DNA from: Puccinia triticina
Lineage: Eukaryota > Basidiomycota > Pucciniomycetes > Pucciniales > Pucciniaceae
Direction of reading: 5' to 3'
DNA: 64,000 bases
Assembly (NCBI RefSeq): GCF_026914185.1
Contig: NC_070563.1
Span: 1,302,001-1,366,000 of the forward strand
The notes under the pieces are model-generated. The model saw only the letters and a list, made by a program, of their open reading frames with translations. It was not told the DNA's origin and did not search any database. Positions 10,431-21,600 of the stretch are shown here, piece by piece (positions within the stretch are counted from its first letter, which is position 1; every line of letters starts with the position of its first letter). The translations under genes were made by a program, and so were the position numbers.

Positions 10431-10793
10431 TCAATCAAAATCAGTCGACCTATTGGAGACACCTTCCATGCCTGGTTGTGTTGAGTGTTTTTCTTCTTCC
10501 TCTTCTCCCTGATAAACGTTGATGTCGGCGTAGTTGGCTCTTCGTGTAGCTTGTCTTCGTAGATCCATGTACACTGGTCTCTCTCTTGACAACCAATCAT
10601 TGTATTCTTCTACTGTTCTACAGATCCATGAATGTCTTGTCTGGTTGAAACACGAAGCGTGTTTATGTCTCTGAGAAACAAGAGTGTTACGGATGACGTC
10701 CAGCTCCTCACCACCCGCCATGCTTAACATATAGCCATTCAGAGAACACTTTTCTTTAGATCCTTCCTTGTACTCCCTTGGCCCCTTTCTCAT
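10431..10793 (-). CDS. Hypothetical protein, 120 residues
   Basis: An intact single frame from ATG at 10793 to the stop at 10431, convergent with VPS17. The product is basic at the start, has a central part with three Cys and WICRTVEEYNDWLSRERP, and ends in an acidic run, GEEEEEK. I recognise no family, and there is no signal peptide or membrane span. The length is modest and coding is unproven, although the frame avoids low-complexity sequence over most of its length. It could be one exon of a larger gene. Confidence 0.35.
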   Translation of the reverse strand: MRKGPREYKEGSKEKCSLNGYMLSMAGGEELDVIRNTLVSQRHKHASCFNQTRHSWICRTVEEYNDWLSRERPVYMDLRRQATRRANYADINVYQGEEEEEKHSTQPGMEGVSNRSTDFD

Positions 10794-10799
10794 GATATA

Positions 10800-11100
10800 T
10801 CCAGTTTAATCAATTACATAAGCTGCACTCCTGAAGACAGTTGCACCTTGTAGAAAATTGACTTATATTGACTTCGCAATGCAAAAAAGGCCTTCCCAGG
10901 AATCCCCCCTGGACATCTTTGCTCAGTGCTCACCATGAGGCCACTGCCAGTGAAAGCTTGGACAAGTTTTCGAGTTGTGCACTCAAAACGATGGGATCCT
11001 GAAATTCAAGAGCAGGATTTTACAAACTTCGCAAAGTCCCTCGAGACTTCGGGCCCCCGGGGGGTAGGCTGAACTCCAAACTTAACTACACGGCGGGGGT
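10800..11100. other. Intergenic, nothing recognised
   Basis: No gene, tRNA or clear repeat seen. A short GC-rich palindrome (GGGCCCCCGGGG) lies near 11050. Confidence 0.4.
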
Positions 11101-11111
11101 ACTTCCTGCCA

Positions 11112-11590
11112 CACCCGTCCGTGGAACCGACGACAGGTGGGTAATCCGTGGAACCGACGAGGATCGGCTCGGTAACCCCTCGGTAAGCTCGTCGGTTCCA
11201 CGAAATGGGTTTTTTCCACGTGGAACCAATGGGCTTCACACTTTTCCCCGTTGGTTCCACGATGTGCCTTCCTGGCACGCGTGGAGACCACGTCAGCTTG
11301 TTGCTCACGTCGGTTCCACGACATTTTCTTTTTTTTTCACTTCCAGCCACAAACCATCGTCTTGGGGGGTTGATATTGTGTGAAGCAGCTATGTATAACA
11401 ATGTGATCAAATGCTGCAGCTGTATGGAACTCCCTCTCCTGGAACCTCCCTGCCTGGTTGAGAGTTTGAGTCCCACCAGGGATATTTTTGGACAAGCTGT
11501 GCTCCCGCTGAATTTTTAAGGCCCGCCTACGTGGCCACGTGGATTCCACGGGCACACATCTGTAAATGTCCGTGGAACCCTTGGGGCCAT
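11112..11590. repeat. Cluster of CGTGGAACC / GGTTCCACG inverted words with a hairpin
   Basis: The 9-mer GGTTCCACG or its complement CGTGGAACC occurs at least seven times, in both orientations. Several copies extend to CGTGGAACCGACGA. One pair, 11147-11160 and 11189-11202, is a perfect 14-bp stem with a 28-base loop. This is non-coding and looks like the inside or end of a hairpin-rich repetitive element of unknown family. Confidence 0.65.
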
Positions 11591-11722
11591 CACGAGGTGC
11601 CCCCGTGATCCACTTGGTGGAGAGCACGTGAATGTGTGGACCAGCAGCCGCTGGTCCAATCTCGCGCAGGGGCACTACGGGGAATCCTTGAGATATCCTT
11701 GTCAAAGGACTCCCCAGGTGTA

Positions 11723-13093
11723 CAGCAATTCTGAAAAAGGATGGCGAAGGGGTCACGGATCTTCCATCCCGGGATTTTCCTTGCCCAGCCAAACTGTGCT
11801 GTTAAAGTTGACGCAGGTTGATGCTACTGTCAAACTTTTACTGTGCAGCAGCAACCCATGATTGATACAGAATGCTCTTCTGCCCCTCCCATTTTTCTAT
11901 CAACGTCATCCCGTGTGGGTAATGATGGCCACCCAGCCTGAAATCATTGGTTTGATATGATTTTTGGGTTCCTTTTTCCACCAAGCCTGGATACCTAGGA
12001 ATTAGTGGTGTCTATTTGGTTATGGGTGGTGTAGTGCTCCATTCCAAACCATAATTAGTATTTTATTATCTTCTTTTACATATATTCATCATTACACTGC
12101 CTATTACCCCATCACCCTTTCACAAACACCTCATTATTATTGCATATTCAGATTCGACACCTCATTTCACCTATAGTCACCCATACATAGTACCCCTTTA
12201 TCTTCAATGGTTCAATAGTTATAGAGGATATAAGACTTACAGAAACCTTACAGTCTTCATTAGTTACAATACTCATTTCATTAGTAATTTAGTTGAATCA
12301 TTACATCACATTCTTTTCACAGATATTTTCTCACATACTAAACCCTTTACATACATTACTCATTATGTACTATGGCTATTGTACACATTACATCATTGGA
12401 TCTGTGCTTACCCCTTTCAGTAGTGCTCATCATTACAAGCTGTTACTATGTTCACATCACCCTTCCCCATTTGTACAAACTTCATTCCCATAGCCAGAAC
12501 TCCTCATTGTCTGTGCTCATCCTTCCTTCATATAAGAACTGTCCTTTCCCCCTCACTTGTACCTTATGAAAGATTTATGCAGAATTCTAGATACAGAAAT
12601 TATAGTTAGAAATTACTCATCACCCATTGATATCAGTGCAGTTGCTCCTGAACCCATTGCTTTTGAACCTTGCCATTGCATTCCCCTCTTCTCATCACTG
12701 CTCCAACCCTCTCACCCTCAGTAGTCAGTAGTCAGCTCATAGTACTAGTTCCTAAGATCAAGTAGAAATCAGCCACACCTTTTCTTCTTTTTCTTAGTGT
12801 TACTCTCATCCCCTCAGCATTAGTCAGGAAGGCAGCCTCATCAGCACCCTTGCATAGCTTACATTAGTACTAGTGTTGCTATACATTTCCCTTCCAAGCT
12901 CTATTCTCCCCTTTGAGTAGTTCCACAGTGGGCAGTTCAGATATTGAACTGCTGATATTTTTGGCATTAGCTTTGTAAAAATCCAACTTAGATGTCATCA
13001 GACCTTAACTTTAACAGCACAGTTTGGCTGGGTGAGGAAAATCCATACATGGAAGATCTGTGACCCCTTCACCATCCTTTTTTGGAATTGCTG
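11723..13093. mobile_element. Element or region bounded by an 87-bp inverted repeat
   Basis: 11723-11809 and 13007-13093 are inverted copies of about 80% identity (words GAAGGGGTCAC, ATCTTCCAT and CCCAGCCAAACTGTGCTGTT are shared). The 1.2 kb between them is AT-rich, very poor in G on the plus strand, and has no credible gene. The repeat ends are not flanked by an obvious target duplication, so the true element may be larger. It is probably a non-autonomous DNA element. Confidence 0.6.
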
Positions 13094-13640
13094 CAAGTCC
13101 CTACTGGACGGGAAGCAAACTTAACCCAAGTGTGCCCTCCTTGGGGGAGCATAGCAACCTCCAAAGGAGGGACTTGCCTCTAAAGTGGCATGTCTCACCC
13201 TAAAGGATTGAGACAAATGGCAGGGAGGATGCCACCCTCTTCCATTTTCCCAATATCTCCCCCTAGAATTCCAATTCTCACTGTGCTTTTGGCACTGTTA
13301 AAATCACCAGGTTCTTAGCTTATTTTCACCCATTTCAAACTCCTCAATATTCACCCCTGGAAAGAAACAACCTGTAAATGTTGTTACATGTGGATTTCTG
13401 TGGCCCACCCTTTGAGCCCGCGCAAGCTCAGGGAATTTCAAATTTTGAGCTCAAAAATGCAAGACCCCTTCAAACCAGTCCACAGTAGGTGGATTGGGCT
13501 AGTTATCATGAGGGACAGTAAGCTAAAACAACAAGGAATTAAAGATGAGATGGCAGACTACAAGTCTGTCTACTCAGTTTTTCTAAACCACAAACTACAA
13601 TTTTTAAATCACTTTCAAAAATAAATATCATATCCAAGCC
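13094..13640. other. Non-coding, hairpin near 13115-13175
   Basis: CAAGTGTGCCCTCCTT is followed by CCAAAGGAGGGACTTG, forming an imperfect hairpin after CTTAACC. Its shape resembles that of the end hairpins of the foldback element at 44.1-44.8 kb. Nothing else was recognised. Confidence 0.35.
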
Positions 13641-14240
13641 GTCTCCACTCGTTCATTTTCTGCACACATTTCTGGGATGGCCTTTACCACCACTGCGGTA
13701 GCTTAAGGCCATCCCGTAGGCCCCTGTGGTCCCTACCTGTCGGTAGGTTTTCACTGGGGCCTGTGTTTGGGTCTCGGCGGAGAGCCTCGAGTGTTCTGGG
13801 GCTTCTCTACCAGCGGGGTTGCATTCCTGTTCTAGGAAGGAGCCCCAGTGTGGGTAGCAAGCACCTCGAGGACTCTCCTCCTGTAGCAGAGAGGAAAGAA
13901 TGGGACTGACTGCCCTGGCCGGAGTGGGGAAGGGGTTTGGGCTATACCCTAGCCCGATCCGGCGAGGATCTTCATGGGGTGGGCGGGAGGAACTGAAAAA
14001 ATGTTGCTCTGAGTCGACGAGTAGTGGAGAGATGGTGTAGAGCGCTGAGGATGAGTCTTTGTGCGGGGCCACGATAGACTCAGGGAGCTAGATTAAGAAG
14101 GTTCTTGCGGCTGGTGCAAGAGCCCGGTCCTAAACCTAATTAATCTCTGTCCAGACTGGGCGCTCTCATTCGCGTGCTTGGACCTGGGATACCTCCCCCT
14201 GCGGGTCCGGTCTCCGTCCAAGAAAAGCTCAAGTCTGTAG
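13641..14240. other. GC-rich island, unassigned repeat or decayed sequence
   Basis: About 600 bp much richer in G+C than its surroundings. It starts with a palindromic GGGATGGCCTT...AAGGCCATCCC pair at 13674-13710. A minus-strand frame of 139 codons (13653-14072) has no recognisable domain. The composition suggests a piece of an inserted element rather than a host gene. Confidence 0.35.
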
Positions 14241-15290
14241 GGCCAATGATGTGACATTAGAGGTAAGCCTTGTTAAGCTCAGGTGCAAAGTGCCTGCCTC
14301 CAAAGAAGGGACTAAACAAGGAGTTTTTTGGTGTGACAGGTATGCACAAACACACCTTTTTTGTCTTGCTGTATTGATGAAACTTGTGCTCACAGGGTGC
14401 ATGGCTCAGCTCTGAATCTGCTCAACACTTGCACACTCAAATCTCACAAAATGAAACCTAATCTCACAGTATTTCTACCACTCCCCTTTCCTGGTTGAAG
14501 GATCCTCTTTTACCTTGACAAACTCAATTCATCTTGTTGACTGGGGAACTTCAAGCTTGGCAACTCACTCACCAGCACCACTATCCTCAATTCCTCAAAT
14601 ATCAAGACACAGTGCACGCTTTCTTCAATCAAATCACTCCTTGGGGATTCTTGGCAGTACTTTAACTTAGACCGTCTGATTAGCTTCCAACTCAGTGAGA
14701 AATGTGCCTCATCACTTTTATTATAATTGATTTCCTTTTCACATTTACAATCAATCAATCTTACTAAATTCCTCTTCCCTATCTCTCAGCTTGTGTGTCT
14801 CAGATCCTTGATCACTCTTCTTCTAACTATTCCATCTTATTTTACCTATTATATAGGGTTTTTTATTCCTTTTCTTTTTCACTTCTCAGAACCCTAACTA
14901 ACTTTATTCAAATCCGCTATCAGTTGCTTCCTTTTCCTTGTCATCTTCTCCTTCAGTTGTCTGTCTTAAATATAGTCATATTCTCTCAGGGTTGGTTTCT
15001 CTTTCTCTTTCCTCAGCATTCTTGTCCAATTTTTTTCATCTCACATTCTTGTTTCTTTAGTTCTAGTCTTTGTCTTTAAGCAATAAAATAAAGTCACAGG
15101 TTTAAAACAATTAACAGTCAAAACTAATTGCTACCTTACACATGTCTGACAGATAAATTGAATCAATCCTTCCTTCCTCCTTGACCTCCAAAGACCAGAA
15201 TCCTGCAACTATAACAACCACTTCTTCAAAAATGTATTCAATTCAATCATCCATGATGAAGACTGTCATTGAGTGAATCCCCCTCCTGAC
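14241..15290. other. AT-rich non-coding DNA before the copia remnant
   Basis: Rich in C/T on the plus strand, with no gene seen. It may hold the decayed leader or LTR of the copia element that follows, but no LTR pair could be identified. Confidence 0.35.
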
Positions 15291-15291
15291 A

Positions 15292-17331
15292 ATGGAAAAC
15301 TACACCCACTGGAGACAACAAGTCTATAATTTCTTAGATGTTGTCAAGCTTAAAAATGAACTGACCTCAGGCTCTGACACCAAGGCTCTGATTTCCAATC
15401 AAAAAATCTTCCTCAAAGCTATCCTAGCTGCAAAACTCAAATCATTGGTTCAGGCCAACGTGGTAGACTTTTCTAATGAAGAAAATGCCAAACTCATTTT
15501 GTAATTGATCAAAAATTTCTTTTCTTCCAATCAAGCCTTGATTGTTCACAAGTTTTCAATAGTTCTCTGAGCTCCTTACAATCCAAATGATATCCCTGGG
15601 TTTATTATGGCCATGAAGACATGTCAATCTCAACTCATCAAAGCTGGATGGACTTTCTCTAGCAACACACTTGGTCACATGGCCATCCACAAGCTACCCA
15701 CCAACATGAATGATATTAAATCAAATCAATCATTCCAATAAAGAACCTACTGTTGATTTTGTGTTTGAACATCTGCGTGCTCATAATCATAATCTTCAAA
15801 TTCAATTGAGTGGAAGCGGCACAAAATCTTCCCCTATTGATAACTCCAAGAAATGTTGCAAAGAATTTCATAACCCTAACTCTGATCACCTGAGAGAAAA
15901 ATGTTGGATGCTCCATCCAAGCAAGAGATCACAAGCTCATTAAAACAAGAAGGTGGTGCAGAAGAAATCTGAGAAATCTGAGCCAAAATTGGATTCCTCT
16001 GTCAGTAGGTTTCATTCTTCTCTTTCACACTTGGGTCAACTCTTCATTCTCCATTCCAGATCATCAGCTCACTTGACTTCCAACTCTCAAATCTTTCACA
16101 TGTTAGAACTTTAAGACTTAGGATGTTTCCAACCCAGTTTGGATCTAGATCAACTCAGAATCAAAGGCATTGGATCGATCCGACTGAAGAACAAACACAG
16201 ATAATTTTTTCTACATCATGTTCTCTACATCCCCAAAATAGTGGTAAATATTCTATCAATTTGGTGTTTTCTTCTCAATGATTATACTGTGCAATTTTAT
16301 AAAAACTCTTTTCAATTATTCAAAAAAAATCATCTCAAAATTAGTGGACCATACATTGGAAACCTTTCTAGTCTTGAGTTTGAGAACTTTGAACACACAA
16401 GTTGTCTATTGTCTACTGAATTTCTTCACAAATCACTAGGACATGTGAGCTATAACAGACTTTGGAAGAAACCTGGAATACCACTCTGAATCATAAAAAA
16501 ACTATGAATCCTGCCTAGTAGCAAAGATCACCAAAAGAATTTTCAAATCTGTGCATAGCACGGCATCAAGACCATTTCAAGAGCTACACCTGGATTTAAT
16601 TGGACTAATATGGCCTCCTTCACATGCAGGAAATTGCTCTATCCTGGCTCTGGTTGACAGTTGCAGTCAATTTCTGTGTGGCAATAACATTGAAGCAGAA
16701 GAGTGAAATTCCTGGAAAATTATCATTCTTCAATTGATTGATATCAAAGCCAAGTGTTTTAGTTATCATCCATCTACTCTACACTAAGATTGAGGGTCGA
16801 AATTCTTGAACAGCTATCTCAGTACTGCATGTTTCATCTCATCAAGCAACAAAAATCAGATGAGTCTAAACCTCAACAGAATGGGCTAATTCAACTGCAA
16901 TATCCTTGAATCTATGAGGAAAATCCTTGAAGACTCTGGATTAGAAAGAAAGTACTGGAGCAAAATTGCCCAAGTCAGCTGGCTAACACTCAATCAAATC
17001 CTTGCTCATTGCTCCAAGAAATCACCCTTTGAACTATTCAAGAATCATTCACTTCCCCTCAGCTAGCTGTTGGTCTCAATCCTGGCCCTGAATCTACTTG
17101 GGTACTCCAAGAAAGGACTTCCCAGGTCAAGTTGACTAAATATTCATACTTTTCCACCAATCTTTCATCCATCAAGAACACCATGAAATCTGCTGAGAAA
17201 GAGAAATGGAGTGAGTCTTCTGATGAAGAACTATCCAATATTGAACACAACCAAGCCTGGGAGAATATGTTTGACACTCCGGACTTTTTTCTGCACACAT
17301 TGTACATATTAAGGGAGTTGAAAAATCAACT
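15292..17331 (+). pseudogene. Decayed Ty1/copia retrotransposon (gag, integrase, start of reverse transcriptase)
   Basis: Pieces of a copia polyprotein appear in order, broken by stops and frame changes. The gag opening, NYTHWRQQVYNFLD, is at 15298. A knuckle-like CCKEFHNPNSDHLREKCW lies at about 15850-15906, and the gag-pre-integrase piece EFLHKSLG at about 16420. An integrase core piece (ELHLDLIGLIWPPSHAGN, LALVDSCSQF) lies at about 16578-16680. The segment that normally leads into the copia reverse transcriptase is at about 17180-17270 (KEKWSESSDEELSNIEHNQAW). The sequence leaves the family just after that, so most of RT and all of RNase H are missing. It cannot move by itself. Confidence 0.75.
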
Positions 17332-17500
17332 CCCAAGAATTAATTAATTGACTCCCAAAACATGTTTACGCCGCGCAGACCGCCTCTGGACGTTCTTCCC
17401 CAGTCCACGGGACTAAACTTTGACCCGCGCGCATTTTAGGAGTTGGAAAATTAATTCTACTCTCCAGAATGGGAGTTGGAATTTTAATTTCACAAAAAAT
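17306..17500. repeat. Hairpin-type repeat with GGGAGTTG / CAACTCCC ends
   Basis: The left end GGGAGTTGAAAAATCAACTCCC is a hairpin, followed by TGACTCCCAAAA. GAATGGGAGTTGGAATTTTAATT lies near the right end. The same left-end design occurs at 28268-28350, so it is a dispersed short element, probably a MITE. It begins where the copia remnant stops. Confidence 0.5.
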
Positions 17501-17532
17501 GGCGGAAAATAAAGAAAAATTTATACCTCTGC

Positions 17533-17870
17533 ACTGGGGCACCTAAAGCCCCCCAAAATTTTACAGCGGCCATAAAGCACTCTTAATAACACCTGATGAG
17601 CTTCACAGCATTGGCATACCCCAGGAAAGGGGTGTGCTACTGTGGGTCTAATTTGGCGGATTTCCTACTAAATCCGCCAAGTCTTAGTTACAGTGCCCCA
17701 AAGCCCCCCAAAATTTTACAGTGGGCACCAAAGCCTCTGAAAGGCACATGGTGAACTTCTTGTCAGTAGGAAACCCCAGGAAAGGGTTGTGCTACTGTGG
17801 GTCTAATTTGGCAGATTTCCTACTAAGAAAATCCGCCAAAGCCTTTGCCACAGTGCACCAAAGTTTTGGA
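17533..17870. repeat. Tandem repeat, about 158-bp unit, two copies plus a partial third
   Basis: Copy one runs from about 17533 to 17690, copy two from 17691 to 17850, and a third starts at 17851. Shared words include GCCCCCCAAAATTTTACAG and GTGCTACTGTGGGTCTAAT. Each unit ends in a short inverted pair around TTTGGCGGATTT and AAATCCGCCAA. Confidence 0.8.
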
Positions 17871-17978
17871 TCATGAAATAAAATACTCTGTACCCAAATT
17901 TTTAGCGGCAAGGCAGTAAAACACCAGCATAAAATAATTCTGAGGCAGCTGGGGCTTTTGGTCATATCTACTACTAAT

Positions 17979-18125
17979 TGCCTCCGCAACAGATAATAGT
18001 GCCTCCACCTCAGTTAATAGTGCCTCTGCCATAGTTAGTAGTGCCTCCGCCACAGTTAATAGTGCCTGTGCCACAGTTAATAGTGCCTGTGCCACAGTTA
18101 ATAGTGCCTCCACCACAGTTAAAAA
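17979..18125. repeat. 21-bp minisatellite, seven units
   Basis: Seven units of the form TGCCTCCGCCACAGTTAATAG, diverged at a few bases. The period is a multiple of three, so one minus-strand frame reads as a repeated EALLTVA-like heptad. Confidence 0.9.
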
Positions 18126-18665
18126 CCTGAAACACAGGTTTGTGCAAGTTCTGTGGGTACCCAAAACCCCAACAAATGTGAATGCTCTAACAGCCTCAGG
18201 TACCAATTGTCCAATCATCATTATTTAATTCCAAAAATTTGGACTCCAAACTTATTGAAATGGAAACCTAATATTTATCAAGACCTCAGCAGAGGGAGGG
18301 AATTGGTTAGGTTTTTGCTGACAATGCACTATCAGTCTAGCTGGGAGCGCATACAGAACCTCAATTCTATTTATACCAAAGGTTAGATAACAGTCCGAAG
18401 TTTCAACCATTTCAAACATGAATTCACATTTACAGACATGTGATTTGCTTGTAATACTCTTTAAATAAATCTGTTCAGCCTGCAATAAAAATGATTTCTT
18501 CATTGACATTGATAATCTCTGATGTCTACATAATAATACATTGAACAAACCAATTGCTTAGTTGCCAAAATCTTATCGAGTCCAACCAGAAGAAGACGAT
18601 TGATTATAAGTTTAACAACACAGAGGAAACAGAAAGATTTTTTTCAAAAGTTGAATGTTGGTGGG
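18126..18665. other. Intergenic region downstream of MON2
   Basis: AT-rich and non-coding. It would contain the MON2 3' untranslated region. Nothing else was recognised. Confidence 0.5.
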
Positions 18666-21600
18666 TTATGACATATGCTGCGTGATCTTGCGCAAGCACA
18701 AGATCACAAGTTCTTTCAAATCCTTGCCAAAGATGTCCCCGTAATCATCAGACAGCTGCACTGACCTTCCGATCCGGCCAAGTTTCAAATCTCTCCAGCA
18801 CCCTTCCGTATCCGCCCCGTCTGGGCTTGAGATCTGCAGAAGATCACGATAGGTGAAGTATGCAGTGAGAGAGGAACCGTTGGTTTGGGGGCAGGAATAC
18901 ACATGCTTCATCACTCCAGATTGGCCCGAATTCTCGCAAGCCAAGAGGTCGATTAGAATAGGTTGTAAGCAGAGCAAAGGCTGCCCACTCGGCGACGTTG
19001 GTGAGTATTCTCCGCAAAGTGACAGGCCCGCACATCCATCCGACAAAGAGTGCGTCAACAGCTGCCGAAGAATATACGTTATTTCCTCATCTCGCAATCT
19101 GGATCCCGACAACCGACAGAAGAGAAATGATTATTGATTCTAATTTGACCCAGTACTTGTGTCAACCGAAATGGCCCTTACCGATTGAATGGTACAGTTC
19201 CTCGAATTGGAGCATCAGCTAGGTAGGCTCTGATAGTAGCGATGCATCGGGTAAGTAAGATCGGCAACCATATTGAGGCGACACGTTTATGTTGACTTTC
19301 CGAAGCTAGAAAACTGAAACAGATGAGACGATGTGTGCAAGATACAACGAAATGATGTAACAGGGGTAACCTACATGTAGCTGGGCTACAAAAAAGGAAT
19401 AGCAGATCAAAACACCAATAGATGAATCGTTCGCGCGGCCTCCTTGATACATCAGCAGTTGTAGCCCATATGTTGCCTTTTGCTTGTTTAGCAAAGTCGT
19501 CGATAAAACGGCAGTTCTCGGCGGATATCTGAGCAAGACTGGGGCCGCGCTGACTTGTGATTGTCAGTTGGCGGCTGTTTTCAATTTCAAGGTCGAAGGT
19601 GTACAGGCGGGAGGCTCTCTGGACAGCCATCCCCAAACCTCGAATTATGTCATCCGGAATCCGAGAATGTCCTAAGTACGGTAGAATATCTAGCTCCAAA
19701 GACGCTGAAGATCGCAAATGACACGAGCATAATGAGCCTCACCGGGTCAAAGTCAAAATAAATTAAACTTGACATACCCACGAACGCCAGGTCGAAGTTT
19801 TCTTCGGCCTGTTGTTGATCTAAATCAAGCAAGAGTTCTGGCTTACTGGGGATGAATGTGCGTGGGTAAGCAGATTTAATCAGATGAAGGAGGGTAATCC
19901 TGAGACTTACCAATCAGCCGAAAGTACACAACTAAAATTCTCTACCACCTGTTTCCAAAAGCTTTCAAAGGCATCTTGGGTAACACTGCGACCGAGGTCG
20001 TTCAATGATGGCAGACATGACTTGACAATTGTTAGGAAAGAGATACTGGCTGTCTTCCATAAAGGTGGAGCCTTGCCATGTTTCGAGGGCGCTGGACAGC
20101 CGTATTTCAATCTTAATGGTGTGCTAAAAGACTTAATGATGACCCACAAAGTCAAATTTCCTGGACTGCATTGCGATTCCTAACAATCCACTTACAGATA
20201 ACACCTTGGTCAAAGCACCAGTATTGTAAACGTCTGGTTTCTTGCAAAATTTCTCGACTAGACTGACTAATCTGGGTTGGATTGCTTTGAACAAGGCAAT
20301 ATAGGTGACGCTGATGGTCGACGGTCGATTTGAGAATGTGTCTGTGGTTTCGAATGGTGAAACAAATGCCAGGGTGCCAAGCTCAGCCGTAGATGACAGA
20401 ACAGCGGAAGACACATCAGGTGCATTGTGATCAATGCGGTCAATCGTGGCGATCACTGCCGCGGGAACGGGTGGTAATGTGTCGATATCGGGGCGGAAGT
20501 CTGGGCTCTCTGAATATGTAATGACAATCTTACATATTTCAAGTAAGCTTTGAATCCTTGCGTGGCTCATGGTCAGTCGCGATGTGTTTTGCAACGGACG
20601 TAGAACTTGAATGTAAGCTTCTAAAGCAGCTTGAGTAAAGTAGATGCTATCAGGTTTCGACTCAGAGGGCGCCGCTGCAATCCTCTCGCTCATTTGAACA
20701 AATGCGCTCCATACTACTTCCCAGGCGGCGGCGATTTCTTTGACATGCTGGTCGCCGGAAATATTGGTATTCAAAATCGTAGCCAAAGTCTTCATCGAAG
20801 CTGTGCTGACGGATGGCCGATCAGATGTAAAACTTTTAGAAAGATGCTGAATGAGGTTGGCCCAGGTTTTCGAAAACTGAGGCATGACAAGAATGTGAGA
20901 AGCAAAGTGGTCCGAAACCACCTTTCCGGTTGATTCGAGTGCCAATATTTTCGAATCATCTAGCTGTTTTGCATTGAGGCTAATGGGAGCTCCATTGGGT
21001 TGCCGGGCAACGTCAATAGGCACATTGTCATCAGATGCTCCAGATGGTTGTGTAGGCGTTTTCTTGATTTGGTCGCTCAGAAGGTCCAACAATGGGTATA
21101 TCACCTCCCATAAAAGTTCATGCCAGATAGTGGAGGATAGCGAGCTTCCATACAGGCCAATCGTTCGGAAGAGAGTTTGAATGGCGCCGTCCCTGACCTC
21201 TTGTCTGGACGCATGAACTAATTCCAAAAGCTTTGACAACAAGTACATCCATAGTCGGACGTAATCCTCGCCACCTGCCTTTGAAGCTTTGTTTTTTCCT
21301 TGGACGTGGTCAGAGACTTGCCAAAGTAATCCACCGGAGGTAAGGGCTATATTGATATCTTCGGTTTGGCGAGCAAAATCTGCTAAAACGCTAATACATT
21401 GTCGCAGTTCCTCCAACTTCAGAGCCGTCAGAAAGTCGGTACAGATGAGTTGTAAAGAAGGGAAGCTATTCCTGACTAGAATTGAGAGTTTGCTGGGTAG
21501 ATTGCTCGGTTTTGATGTTCCTTTGCCTTTCGATCCTAAGTTGTAATTTAATGGCTTGATCGTCGTCACGGAGTCTGAAGGAGCTTGAGTAGCTGAAGTT

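Noticed and set aside
13653..14072. 139-codon minus-strand frame in the GC-rich island
   Set aside because: No domain, and the island looks like repeat DNA. Open frames are common by chance in GC-rich sequence.
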